A stretch of DNA of 39,776 nt, from NCBI GenBank assembly GCA_024405435.1, contig JAKSOU010000023.1:1-39776 (forward strand), given 5' to 3'. A model generated the notes under the pieces. That model searched no databases, was not told where the DNA came from, and saw only the letters and a program-made list of their open reading frames with translations. The stretch comes from Akkermansia sp. (GTDB lineage Bacteria > Verrucomicrobiota > Verrucomicrobiia > Verrucomicrobiales > Akkermansiaceae). The position numbers and the translations under genes are program-made. Numbering within the stretch: position 1 is the first letter of the stretch; each line of letters begins with the position of its first letter. Positions 16,215 through 24,961 of the stretch are shown one piece after another.

Positions 16215-16961
16215 ATGCACGCGATAGTAATAGCACAGGCGGCGGCTCCGGCGACGGAGTGGGGGCTGCTGGACCTTTTCGAGAAGGGCGGGCCGCTGAT
16301 GTGGCCGCTGCTCTTCCTTTCCGTGGTGGCGCTGATGGTGTTCCTGGTGTGTCTGTGGACCACGCGGGATTCTGCGGTGCTGCCGGTGAAGATGGTGCTG
16401 GAGGTGGAGAACCTTTTCCGGCACAAGGACTACGCGGCCATCCTGGCGAAATGCGAGCGGGACGGCTCCAGCTTTGCGCGCACCATCCACGTCATCGTTC
16501 TGTTCATGCAGCGCAACCCGCGGGCGGGAATCGAGGAGGTGCGCGAGGTGGCCACGGCGGAGGGCTCCCGCCAGGCGAACATCCTCACGCGCCAGATCAA
16601 CTGGCTGTCGGATATCGGCTCCATTGCGCCCATGATCGGCCTTCTGGGTACGGTGCTGGGCATGATGCGCGCGTTTATGGAGATGGCGGCGGGCAATTTC
16701 GAGGGCGTGAAGCAGATGCAGATGGCCGGCGGCATTGCAGAGGCCATGATCACCACGGTGGGCGGCCTGGTGCTGGCCATCCCCAGCATGGCCGCATACG
16801 TGTTCTTCCGCAGCCGCATCCAGAAGCATATCACGGACATGGAGGTGGCCATCACCCACATCCTCACGGTGATTTCCGTGCAGATGGACCATGAGAGCCG
16901 CCTGGGCAGCACGTACCGCCTGGGCCGCCGCAGCGAGGTGATGGAGGAGGATGACGAGTAA
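16215..16961 (+). CDS. MotA/TolQ/ExbB proton channel family protein
   Basis: A 248-residue inner-membrane proton-channel subunit. Three hydrophobic segments (about 28-48, 135-160, 172-197) surround a cytoplasmic loop, with the family hallmark APMIGLLGTVLGMMRAF in the second and a GGIAEAMITTVGGLVLAIP segment in the third. It partners the ExbD/TolR gene that starts 12 bases after its stop. Sequence alone does not separate TolQ from ExbB. The genes downstream (TPR protein, glycosyltransferase) rather than a TonB receptor favour an envelope-constriction or cell-wall role. Confidence 0.9.
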   Translation: MHAIVIAQAAAPATEWGLLDLFEKGGPLMWPLLFLSVVALMVFLVCLWTTRDSAVLPVKMVLEVENLFRHKDYAAILAKCERDGSSFARTIHVIVLFMQRNPRAGIEEVREVATAEGSRQANILTRQINWLSDIGSIAPMIGLLGTVLGMMRAFMEMAAGNFEGVKQMQMAGGIAEAMITTVGGLVLAIPSMAAYVFFRSRIQKHITDMEVAITHILTVISVQMDHESRLGSTYRLGRRSEVMEEDDE

Positions 16962-16973
16962 CCCGCGCCGCGC

Positions 16974-17414
16974 ATGAAGTTCACCAGCAAAATCCCGGAA
17001 CCCATCGGCTTCCAGCTGGCACCGCTGCTGGATGTGGTGTTCCTGCTGCTCATCTTCTTTGTGGTCACCCAGAAAATCATCCTCAACGAGCAGGACCTCA
17101 AGGTGAAGGTGCCCACCGCGCCCAAGACCTCCGAGGAAACCTCCCGCGCCATCGATGAAATCATCATCAACGCCCGCGAGGAGAACGGCGAGCTCGTCAT
17201 CACCATCGACCGCGAGATCTTCACCCGCGACGCCCTGCTGCACATGCTGCAGCGCATGGTGAAGGTGAACGAGAACGTGCCGGTGCGCATCCGCGGAGAC
17301 GCGGAGATGCACTGGCAGAAGATGGCGGATGTCATCTCCACCTGCACGCAGGCGGGCGTGTGGAACGTGTCCTTCTCCAAGAAGATGCCCGAGGACAAGC
17401 CCGCCGCCCGGTAA
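16974..17414 (+). CDS. ExbD/TolR family biopolymer transport protein
   Basis: A 146-residue protein with one N-terminal transmembrane helix (about 17-34) carrying the conserved channel aspartate D20 in APLLDVVFLLLIFFVVT. A periplasmic domain of about 110 residues has the LVITIDREIFTRDALLHML and VPVRIRGD segments typical of TolR/ExbD. It forms the force-generating complex with the preceding gene. No TolA or TonB gene is in the operon. Confidence 0.9.
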   Translation: MKFTSKIPEPIGFQLAPLLDVVFLLLIFFVVTQKIILNEQDLKVKVPTAPKTSEETSRAIDEIIINAREENGELVITIDREIFTRDALLHMLQRMVKVNENVPVRIRGDAEMHWQKMADVISTCTQAGVWNVSFSKKMPEDKPAAR

Positions 17415-17441
17415 CCCCTTTCCCACCATCCCCCCGCAACC

Positions 17442-19967
17442 ATGAAGAAAGCACTTCTCTGCACCCTGGCTTGCGCCGCCCTGGCGGCCCCCCTCCACGC
17501 ACAGTACGGGGATTCCCTCTCCGTCCACGCGCAGGAGGATTCCTTCGCCATCGCGGAACAGCTCTACATGCAGGCCCGCAACGTGGCCGACCCCACGGAC
17601 AAAACCCAGGCCATGCGCCGCGCCGCAGAGCTTTTCGCGGATTTCATCCAGCGCTACCCCTCGTCCGCCCTGCGCCAGAAGGCCATGTACTACCAGGCGC
17701 TCTGCCTGGCGGATGCCGGTGACCTGGCGGCCGCCAACGCCAAGCTGGGCGTGCTGGCCAACACCACGCGCGGCGAGTACGCCGCCGCCGCCGCCTACAA
17801 GCTGGCCACCCAGGCCTACTCCCGCATGATGTGGGACAAGGCGCTGGGCTTCTACCGCATCGCCGTGCGCGAGACTCAGCGCCAGGAGCTGCGGCACGAT
17901 GCCCTCTACCGCTGCGGCAACGTGCAGCTGCAGATGGGCCGCCGCAAGGACGCGGAGGAGACTTTCCGCAGCCTGCAGGTACTCAAGGGCGTGAAGCCGC
18001 TGCTGCGCCAGTCCGCCGTGTTCGCGGTGGCGCAGATGAAGGTGGAGGACGGGAACGACGCGGCGGCGTACGCGCAGTTCCGGAACCTGCTCAACATGAC
18101 GGAGCTGGATGCGGAGATAGCCGGCAAGGCCACGCTGCAGGCCGCGCGCCTGGCCGCCCGCCTCGGCAAGAACGATGAATCCCAGCAGCTCTACTCCAAG
18201 CTCGTCGGCATGCCCGGCATGGCCAAGTACGCCTCGGAGGCCCAGATGGAGCGCATCCTCTCACTCTTCAAGCAGCACAAGTACGCGGAGGTGGTGGCCC
18301 TCGCGGAGTCCGCGCACGCCCCGCTGGAGGACGCCGCCAAGGAGGCCCGCCGAGATGTCATCGTGGGCCAGTCCTGCCTGGAGACCAAGGCGTACGGCAA
18401 GGCGGTGGACTGGTTCGCCGCCGCGGAGAAGGCCCAGCCCCAAACCGCCCTGGCCGCGGATGCCGGATACCGCCGCATCATCTGCGCCCAGCAGGTCCAG
18501 GGAACCAACTTCTTCCACATCGCGGAAAAATACCTCGGCACCTACGCCGTGGCCGGCAGCCCCACCGCGGACCTGCCGTGCGTGGACCTGGTGCGCCTCA
18601 TGTATGCGGACCGCCTGATGCTCTTCGATGCCGCCGCCGCCGCGCGCCAGTTCGATGCCCTCAACATGGACCAGCTGCCGGAGAGCCTGCGCGCCGACAC
18701 CGAGTACAAGAAGGCGTGGACCGCGGCCCAGAGCGACAACTACGACCCGCTGCCCACCCTGGAGCACTTCATTGCCACCTATCCGAAGGACGCCCGCGTG
18801 CCGGACGCCCTGGCCCTGCGCGGCGCGCACTACGCCAAGACTCACCGCCTGGCCAAGGCCCTGGCGGATTTCGACCGCGTGATTGCGGAGTTCCCGCAGT
18901 CGGAGGCCTGCGCCGCCTGCTACCAGAAGGCCGCCCAGGCCTGCGCCACCGAGGACCCCAAGCGCATGGTCAAGTACTACGAGGGCCTCATCAACTACTA
19001 CGCCGAGCTCGTGAAGCGCGGCGGCCACGACAAGCCGGCCGCCATCGCGGAGGCCCACTACAACATCGCCTGCGCCCTCTACGACACCGACCCCGCCAAG
19101 GCCGTGCCCCACTTCCAGGAGGCCCGCACCATGAACGCGGAGCAGTACGCCTCCCTGGTGGATTTGCGCCTGGTGCAGTGCTTCTTCAAGATGAAGGACA
19201 CGGAGAACCTCCGCCAGGCGCTCAAGGGCCTCAAGGAGGCCAACCCCTCCACCTACGGGGGCCTGCCGCCCGCCATCCTGCGCTGGTGCGGCTGGGCATG
19301 CTTCCAGGCCCGCAACTACCCGGACGCCCACACCTTCCTCACCGACGCCCTGCTGCGCGAGCCCAAGGAGAAGTACACCGCTGCGGACGGCAAGCAGTAC
19401 GAGCGCGCCAAGGTGGAACCCATCGTCTGGAAAACCCTGGCCAAGACCCGCCTGGAGCTGCGCCAGTACCAGACCGGCCTGGAGGCCGCGCAGTTCTACG
19501 TCTCCATGGAGACCCAGCCGTACCGCAAGGCGGAGGGCATGGGGGACGAGGCGCAGCTGCTGGTGGCGCTGGGGCGCACGGCGGAGGCCAAGAAAGTGTG
19601 CGAGGAAGCCATCGCGCTGGGCATCGACGGCCCCATCAAGTCCTCCCTCTTCCTCACCATGGGGGATGCGTACTACTCCGAGGGCGAGTATGCGGAGGCC
19701 GCCAAGTACTACGGCCGCACCGCCAACGTGGTGAGCGACAAGGAGCTCAAGCCCCTCGCGCTCTACAAGATTTCCTGCGCCCTGCTCAAGTGCGGCAGGG
19801 AAGGGGAGGCCAAGCCCTACAGCGATTCCCTAAAGGAGGAGTTCCCGGACTGGGTGGCCCCCGCGGCCGCCTCCATGCTCATGGAGCGCGCCCCGCAGCC
19901 CTCCAAGCCCGCTCCCGCTCCCCAGCCGCAAACCCAACCGCAACCCCAACCGCAGGCCGCCATTTGA
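17442..19967 (+). CDS. Periplasmic tetratricopeptide-repeat protein
   Basis: An 841-residue exported protein. The signal peptide is MKKALLCTLACAALAAPLHAQ. The body is repeated helical pairs of TPR type (for example AAELFADFIQRYPSSALRQKAMYYQA, AIADFDRVIAEFPQSEAC-like units and AEAAKYYGRTANV). The tail is a proline/glutamine-rich stretch (PAPQPQTQPQPQPQ) that may span peptidoglycan. It sits between the TolQ/TolR-like pair and a GT51 glycosyltransferase, a context reminiscent of CpoB, the TPR protein that couples Tol action to PBP1B in E. coli, although this protein is much longer. The next gene starts 3 bases after its stop. Confidence 0.85.
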   Translation: MKKALLCTLACAALAAPLHAQYGDSLSVHAQEDSFAIAEQLYMQARNVADPTDKTQAMRRAAELFADFIQRYPSSALRQKAMYYQALCLADAGDLAAANAKLGVLANTTRGEYAAAAAYKLATQAYSRMMWDKALGFYRIAVRETQRQELRHDALYRCGNVQLQMGRRKDAEETFRSLQVLKGVKPLLRQSAVFAVAQMKVEDGNDAAAYAQFRNLLNMTELDAEIAGKATLQAARLAARLGKNDESQQLYSKLVGMPGMAKYASEAQMERILSLFKQHKYAEVVALAESAHAPLEDAAKEARRDVIVGQSCLETKAYGKAVDWFAAAEKAQPQTALAADAGYRRIICAQQVQGTNFFHIAEKYLGTYAVAGSPTADLPCVDLVRLMYADRLMLFDAAAAARQFDALNMDQLPESLRADTEYKKAWTAAQSDNYDPLPTLEHFIATYPKDARVPDALALRGAHYAKTHRLAKALADFDRVIAEFPQSEACAACYQKAAQACATEDPKRMVKYYEGLINYYAELVKRGGHDKPAAIAEAHYNIACALYDTDPAKAVPHFQEARTMNAEQYASLVDLRLVQCFFKMKDTENLRQALKGLKEANPSTYGGLPPAILRWCGWACFQARNYPDAHTFLTDALLREPKEKYTAADGKQYERAKVEPIVWKTLAKTRLELRQYQTGLEAAQFYVSMETQPYRKAEGMGDEAQLLVALGRTAEAKKVCEEAIALGIDGPIKSSLFLTMGDAYYSEGEYAEAAKYYGRTANVVSDKELKPLALYKISCALLKCGREGEAKPYSDSLKEEFPDWVAPAAASMLMERAPQPSKPAPAPQPQTQPQPQPQAAI

Positions 19968-19970
19968 TCC

Positions 19971-21869
19971 ATGTTCTACTCCAAAGGGCAGAACCGCCGC
20001 AAGGGCTGGTTGTACAGCATGCTCCGCATCAGCCGGCGCCAGCTGATGGTGCTCTGGGTGCTGCTCGGCCTGCTGGTGGCCTCCCTCATCTCCGTGGCGG
20101 TGGTCTACCAGGTGCGCGCCTCCGAGTATGACCTGGCGGAGGTGGTGCGCGGCGGCGGCGCCAGCGTGCTCTTCGATTCCGCCGGCAAGCCCGTCGCCAA
20201 CCTTACCGGGGACCTCCCCCAGCCCGTCACCTGGCAGGAGCTCCCCAAGCACCTGGTGGACGCCTTCGTGGCGCGGGAGGACGACGGCTTCTTTGACCAC
20301 GGCGGCGTGGTGTTCACGGCCGTGGTGCGCTCCCTGCTGCGCAACCTTTCCTCCATGAAGTACGAGCAGGGCGCCTCCACCATCACCATGCAGCTCACCC
20401 GGAACGTGTTCGAGCTGCAGGGCAAATCCCTGGACCGCAAGCTCCTGGAGGCCGCTCTTGCGCGCCGCATCGAGTCCGAGTACGACAAGCAGACCATCCT
20501 CTGCCAGTACCTCAGCCGCATCTATTTCGGCCAGAGCCGCTACGGCCTGCGGGATGCCGCTGCCTACTACTTCGGCAAGGAGGTGCGCGACCTCGACCTC
20601 GTGGAGAGCGCAACTCTGGCCGGCCTGGTGCGCGGCCCCTCCATCTTCAACCCCGTGGCCGATATGGACAAGGCCATGACCGTGAAGCGCGAGACCCTGG
20701 ACCGCATGCTGGAGCAGGAGATGATTTCCCGGGATGAGCACGATGCCGCCGCGCAGGCACCCATCAAGCTGCGCATCGGCGATGCCGCGGAGGCCCCAGG
20801 CAGCGGCTCCTACCCCACCATGTGGGCCAGCCGAGAGCTGGACGCCCTCAGCGGCGATTTCCTGCAGGGCAGCCGCAGCCTTTCCGTGGTCTCCAACCTG
20901 GACCTGGATATCCAGACCTACCTGGAGCGCGCCGTGGAGTCCGCTCTCACCGCCGTGGAGAACCCGCACGAGTACCCGCAGGCCTGGCTCTCCCTCGCAG
21001 ATTCCCCGGAGGCCGCACAGGCACAGAGGGACGCGTTCGCCAAGATGCGCCGCCCCATCAACCTGCGCCGCCGCGGCATGGACAACAACCTGGAGGGCTT
21101 GCTGCAGTGCTGCGCGCTGGTGGTGGATTCGCGCCGCAACCGCAAGGGCAACGTGCTGGCTCTGGTGGGCGGCCGCAGCGCCATCGACGGCGTGGACCGC
21201 TGGGAGCGCCGCATGGCGCCGGGGCGCGCGGTGGCACCGCTGGTGTTCAGCTGCGCCTGCCTTCCCGGCGCGGAGGATATGCACATCTCCTCCAAGGATG
21301 CCGTGTACACCGGCCGCCAAATCGGCTACGGCGTGGTGCGCGATTTCTTCGACTCCCTGGAGTTGGACGTGGATCTCCCCGACAAGGCGCACGCGGATGA
21401 CCTGTACGCCGGCAACTTCCGCATGCAGCTGGCGGATTTGGCGCGCCTGCTGTTCGATATGCAGAACCTGGGGCGCGGCTACAGCCTGAGCCTCACCAAC
21501 ACCGTCTGGAGCCGCACCAACACCCCCCTCTACGCCTACGAGCCGGAGAAGGCTCAGGAGTACATCCGCCGCGAGAGCGCGCAGGCCGTCGCCTCCATCC
21601 CGCCCTTCTTCTCGCAGGACGACCGCTCCGTGGTGCTCAACGAGGCCCTGCCGGACAACGGCGGCCAGTTCGTGATGATCACGCGCGACAAGGGCGTGGC
21701 CGTGTTCGTGTGGATGGGGTTCGACAAGCCCGCGGCGGACGTGGCGGGCACGCGGGAGATGCAGCGCCTGCTGCAGCGCGCCGCCGTCAACCTGGCGCGC
21801 GAGGTCTTCAACCAGTCGCGCGCCGTGCTGCGCGCCAAGGCCCAGGAACCCGCCCAGCCCGCGTCATGA
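19971..21869 (+). CDS. GT51 peptidoglycan glycosyltransferase with degenerate transpeptidase domain
   Basis: A 632-residue class A PBP-like protein. A cytoplasmic basic N-terminus and one membrane helix (about 24-45) precede the GT51 domain, which looks active: E103 in AREDDGFFDHGG, QGASTITMQLTRN, RKLLEAALARRIE and YLSRIYFGQSRYG. The C-terminal domain has the layout of a penicillin-binding transpeptidase, but the SxxK motif reads PGRAVAP (R419 for Ser, A422 for Lys), and the KTG region reads ITRDKGVAVFVWMGFD with no KTG. It should therefore polymerise glycan strands but not crosslink them or bind beta-lactams covalently. Its stop overlaps the next start as ATGA. Confidence 0.85.
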   Translation: MFYSKGQNRRKGWLYSMLRISRRQLMVLWVLLGLLVASLISVAVVYQVRASEYDLAEVVRGGGASVLFDSAGKPVANLTGDLPQPVTWQELPKHLVDAFVAREDDGFFDHGGVVFTAVVRSLLRNLSSMKYEQGASTITMQLTRNVFELQGKSLDRKLLEAALARRIESEYDKQTILCQYLSRIYFGQSRYGLRDAAAYYFGKEVRDLDLVESATLAGLVRGPSIFNPVADMDKAMTVKRETLDRMLEQEMISRDEHDAAAQAPIKLRIGDAAEAPGSGSYPTMWASRELDALSGDFLQGSRSLSVVSNLDLDIQTYLERAVESALTAVENPHEYPQAWLSLADSPEAAQAQRDAFAKMRRPINLRRRGMDNNLEGLLQCCALVVDSRRNRKGNVLALVGGRSAIDGVDRWERRMAPGRAVAPLVFSCACLPGAEDMHISSKDAVYTGRQIGYGVVRDFFDSLELDVDLPDKAHADDLYAGNFRMQLADLARLLFDMQNLGRGYSLSLTNTVWSRTNTPLYAYEPEKAQEYIRRESAQAVASIPPFFSQDDRSVVLNEALPDNGGQFVMITRDKGVAVFVWMGFDKPAADVAGTREMQRLLQRAAVNLAREVFNQSRAVLRAKAQEPAQPAS

Positions 21870-22642
21870 GCGATTTCTCTCCAGAGCACTGCCTGGCCGC
21901 CGCGCAGAACGCCGCGCGCATCGCCGGCACTTTCCTGCGCAAGAATTTTTCCCGCGCCAAACAGGTGGACGAGGAGCTGGCGCACGACATCAAGCTGCGC
22001 CTGGACAAGGACACCCAGGCCATCATCACCGCGGAGCTGCAGGCCGCGTTTCCGGATATCGCCATCCTCGGCGAGGAGGGCAGCACCGGCAGCGCGGATG
22101 CGGAGTGCCGCTGGATTGTGGACCCGCTGGACGGCACCGTGAACTACTTTTTCGGCATCCCCATCTTCGCCGTGAGCATTGCCCTGGAGCGGCGGGGCGA
22201 GCTGGTGCTCGGCTGCGTGTACGATCCCATGCAGGATGAGATGTTCGCCGCCGTGGCGGGCGGTGCCGCCACCTGCAACGGCAGGCCCATCCACGTCTCC
22301 AACCGTGCGCAGATGGCACAGGCCGCCGTGTTCTGCGGCCACGGCACGCACGACGGCTCCGGCGAGGCCGGCATCCGCCGCTTCGCCCGCATTTCCTCGC
22401 AGGTGCGCAAGATGCGCATCCTCGGCTCCGCCGCGGTCACGCTCTGCTACGTGGCGGCGGGCCGCATGGATGCGTACATAGAGGACCGCATCTCGCTGTG
22501 GGATTTCGCCGCCGCACGCGTCATCCTGGAGGCCGCCGGGGGCAAACTGGAGTTCACGCCGCGCGAGCCCGGCGCGGTGCAGGGCGCCGTGCTGGCGTGG
22601 AACGGCCTGCTGCCCCTGCATGATTTCCTTTCATTGTCATGA
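21866..22642 (+). CDS. Inositol monophosphatase-family sugar phosphatase
   Basis: A 258-residue magnesium-dependent phosphatase of the IMPase/FBPase superfamily. Metal-site motifs are present: GEEGS, WIVDPLDGTVNY (the DPLDGT hallmark), and LWDFAAARVILEAAGG near the C-terminus. Substrates in the family include inositol phosphate, histidinol phosphate and 3'-phosphoadenosine phosphates, and motif reading cannot choose among them. Both ends overlap neighbours through ATGA, indicating translational coupling in the envelope operon. The start at 21866 gives the normal family length. Confidence 0.9.
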   Translation: MSDFSPEHCLAAAQNAARIAGTFLRKNFSRAKQVDEELAHDIKLRLDKDTQAIITAELQAAFPDIAILGEEGSTGSADAECRWIVDPLDGTVNYFFGIPIFAVSIALERRGELVLGCVYDPMQDEMFAAVAGGAATCNGRPIHVSNRAQMAQAAVFCGHGTHDGSGEAGIRRFARISSQVRKMRILGSAAVTLCYVAAGRMDAYIEDRISLWDFAAARVILEAAGGKLEFTPREPGAVQGAVLAWNGLLPLHDFLSLS

Positions 22643-23889
22643 CTACCCCGCAACACAAGCACAAATCCGTTCGCCTGCTGGCCTGGGAGGGCCTGCAGCG
22701 CTGGAGCCGCGGCGGCATCTTCGCGGAAACCATCGTTTCCCGCGCCGCACAGCAGCACAACCTCTCGCACGCCGACCGCGCGCTCCTGCAGGCCATCGTG
22801 TACGGCACCATCCGCCAGCTCTCCATGCTGGACTACCTGCGGCTGCGGCTGCGCCCCGGCAAGCTGGACGAGCCGCTGCGCTGGCTGGTGCTCATGGGGC
22901 TGTGCCAGTTGTTCATCATGCACCAGGCGGAGCACGCCGCCGTGTGCGAAACCGTGGAGCTGGCCACAAAGCGCGTGCGCGGCGTGGTGAACGGCATCCT
23001 CCGCAACGCCATCCGCAGGCGCAGCGAATTCGAGAAAGAGATTCCCACCCTGCAGCCCGCCGTGCGCTTCTCATGCCCGCACTGGCTCGCGGAACGCTGG
23101 ATACAGGAGTTCGGCGGGGACACCGCCTGCGCCATGATGGAGTGGAACACACGCCAATCCCCGCTCTACGCCCGCGTGAACCCGCTCAATCCGCCATCCC
23201 CGCTCCCGCAGGGATGGGAGCCCCTGCCGGATGTCCCCGGCTGGTATCGCGTCGACGGCCCCGTGCCGCAAGACCTCTTGAAGGAGGGCAGGGCGTACAT
23301 GGCGGATCCCTCCACGCGCCACGCGGTGGAGCTGCTGGCCCCGAAGCCCGCCGAGCGCGTGCTGGACGCCTGCGCCGCCCCCGGCGGCAAGTCCGTGGCC
23401 ATGCTCCAGGCCGCCTGCGGCAACCTCGACCTGCTGGCCACGGATGCCCAGGAGCACCGCCTCCCCGCCTTGCAGCAGAACCTGCAGCGCGCCGCCGGGC
23501 GTGACGTGCCCGTGGAAGCCTTCGACTGGACCCAACCCTGCCCGCAGAAGTGGCAGGGCGCGTTCGATGCCGTGCTGCTGGATGTGCCGTGCTCCAACAC
23601 GGGCGTGCTCCAGCGCCGCGTGGATGCCCGCTGGCGTCTCAGCGCAGAGGAAATCACCCGCCTCGCAACCCTTCAGCGCCAGATTTTGGAAAACGCCTGC
23701 GCCGCCGTGCGCTCCGGCGGCCGCCTCGTCTACTCCACCTGCTCCATCGAGAAAGAGGAGGACACCGACGTGGTGCAATCCTTCCTCTCCGCCCACCCGG
23801 ACTTCACCTTGGAGCAGGAGCACCTGGCCCTCCCACATGTGGAGCACTCCGACGGCGCCTACGCCGCCCTCCTCCGCCGCAGGGCGTAG
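22639..23889 (+). CDS. rsmB: 16S rRNA (cytosine-C5)-methyltransferase, RsmB-like
   Basis: A 416-residue SAM-dependent enzyme methylating a cytosine of 16S rRNA. Residues about 8-140 are a NusB-like RNA-binding domain (ADRALLQAIVYGTIRQLSMLD; RGVVNGILRNAIRR). The catalytic NOL1/NOP2/Sun domain follows, with the SAM motif DACAAPGGKS, the release-type cysteine C318 in DVPCSNTGVL and catalytic C368 in YSTCSIEKEE. The length and order match RsmB. It starts inside the stop of the phosphatase gene (ATGA). Confidence 0.92.
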   Translation: MTTPQHKHKSVRLLAWEGLQRWSRGGIFAETIVSRAAQQHNLSHADRALLQAIVYGTIRQLSMLDYLRLRLRPGKLDEPLRWLVLMGLCQLFIMHQAEHAAVCETVELATKRVRGVVNGILRNAIRRRSEFEKEIPTLQPAVRFSCPHWLAERWIQEFGGDTACAMMEWNTRQSPLYARVNPLNPPSPLPQGWEPLPDVPGWYRVDGPVPQDLLKEGRAYMADPSTRHAVELLAPKPAERVLDACAAPGGKSVAMLQAACGNLDLLATDAQEHRLPALQQNLQRAAGRDVPVEAFDWTQPCPQKWQGAFDAVLLDVPCSNTGVLQRRVDARWRLSAEEITRLATLQRQILENACAAVRSGGRLVYSTCSIEKEEDTDVVQSFLSAHPDFTLEQEHLALPHVEHSDGAYAALLRRRA

Positions 23890-23939
23890 CGTTGGCGTGA
23901 GTTTATTGGAACGTAAATCACGTTTTGTAAAAATAGATA

Positions 23940-23968
23940 TTTACAAATGCGTAAAAAATGTTTACAAT
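23940..23968 (+). promoter_or_regulatory. Promoter of the AbiE-like pair
   Basis: TTTACA (23940-23945), 17-base spacer, TACAAT (23963-23968), with the ATG 9 bases later at 23978. The local sequence is strongly AT-rich compared with both flanks. Confidence 0.65.
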
Positions 23969-23977
23969 ATCCATGCC

Positions 23978-24961
23978 ATGGGAGAGGAAAAAGCGTGGGA
24001 GAATGTGTTGAACGCGCTGTTTTGCCAAACCGCGAAACTGAGGCCGGTTCGGCATGATGACGCGCAGTTGCCGCCGTACCTGCGCAGCAGGTACAGTGTG
24101 TACCGCTACCGCGTGCCGCAGGGTGTGCTTGTGGCAATCCAAGACCGCCAATGGAGCGGCATGGAAACGCCGGATGAGCTGCTGGGCATCGCAGCCCGCT
24201 TCCAAGCGCAGTTCGAGCTGCCGGTGGTGTTGCTGGTGGGCGAACTCACGTCCACCCTGCGGAATCGTTATGTCGGGCGCGGGGTGCCTTTTGCATCGCT
24301 CAACGGAGTGGCGTTTGTTCCGGGGTATTTTATGCAGTTGGCGCGCCTGAGACCGGGGCTGCCGCTGCACCGGGAGAAAGTGAACGCCCACGGTCAGCTG
24401 ATGTTTTTACGCCACCTGTTGCACGGCGATGTTTCGGGCGAGTCTCTGCGCCGGGTTGCAGAGCTGTTGCATTGCCATCCCATCCAAATCTCGCGCGGCA
24501 AGGATTCGCTGGCGGCGCATGCTCTGTGCTCCTTCTCCGGCCGCACGCGCAACGCGAGTTTCTCCCTGCCGGAACCTTCCGCAGATCTGTGGCTGCGCGC
24601 ACGCGATGTCCTTGATTCCCCGGTCGCCCGCATCCTCTACCTCAACCGAACCCCTGCCCATGCTCCCTTGGCGGGGGAGAGCGCGCTGAGCCGGTCGTCC
24701 CTGCTTTCCCCGCCTGCACTGCCATGCTATGCCATGGGCAGGGAGGACGCCGCGCGCATCCCCGCCGCGCGCATCCTGCCGGATGCCTACGGCGCCGCCG
24801 CGAGCGTGCAGGTGTGGCGCTATGACCCCGCGCTTCTCATGCAGCGGGGCGACACATGCGTGGACCCGCTTTCCTTGTACCTTTCTCTCATGGATGAAGC
24901 CGACGACCGCATCCTGCAGGAACTCCAAACCCTCCCCATGCCATGGACCCCGAAACACTAA
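23978..24961 (+). CDS. HTH-type regulator/antitoxin-like partner of a nucleotidyltransferase
   Basis: A 327-residue protein resembling uncharacterised winged-helix proteins encoded next to AbiEii-type nucleotidyltransferases. The N-terminal half has the PVVLLVGELTSTLRNRYVGRGVPF segment common to that group. A helix-turn-helix-like stretch follows (GESLRRVAELLHCHPIQISRGKDSL). The C-terminal half has AGESALSRSSLL. Its last 19 bases overlap the start of the nucleotidyltransferase gene, typical of a toxin-antitoxin-like pair in which the first gene represses the operon. Function is inferred from context; no experimental homologue is recognised with certainty. Confidence 0.6.
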   Translation: MGEEKAWENVLNALFCQTAKLRPVRHDDAQLPPYLRSRYSVYRYRVPQGVLVAIQDRQWSGMETPDELLGIAARFQAQFELPVVLLVGELTSTLRNRYVGRGVPFASLNGVAFVPGYFMQLARLRPGLPLHREKVNAHGQLMFLRHLLHGDVSGESLRRVAELLHCHPIQISRGKDSLAAHALCSFSGRTRNASFSLPEPSADLWLRARDVLDSPVARILYLNRTPAHAPLAGESALSRSSLLSPPALPCYAMGREDAARIPAARILPDAYGAAASVQVWRYDPALLMQRGDTCVDPLSLYLSLMDEADDRILQELQTLPMPWTPKH

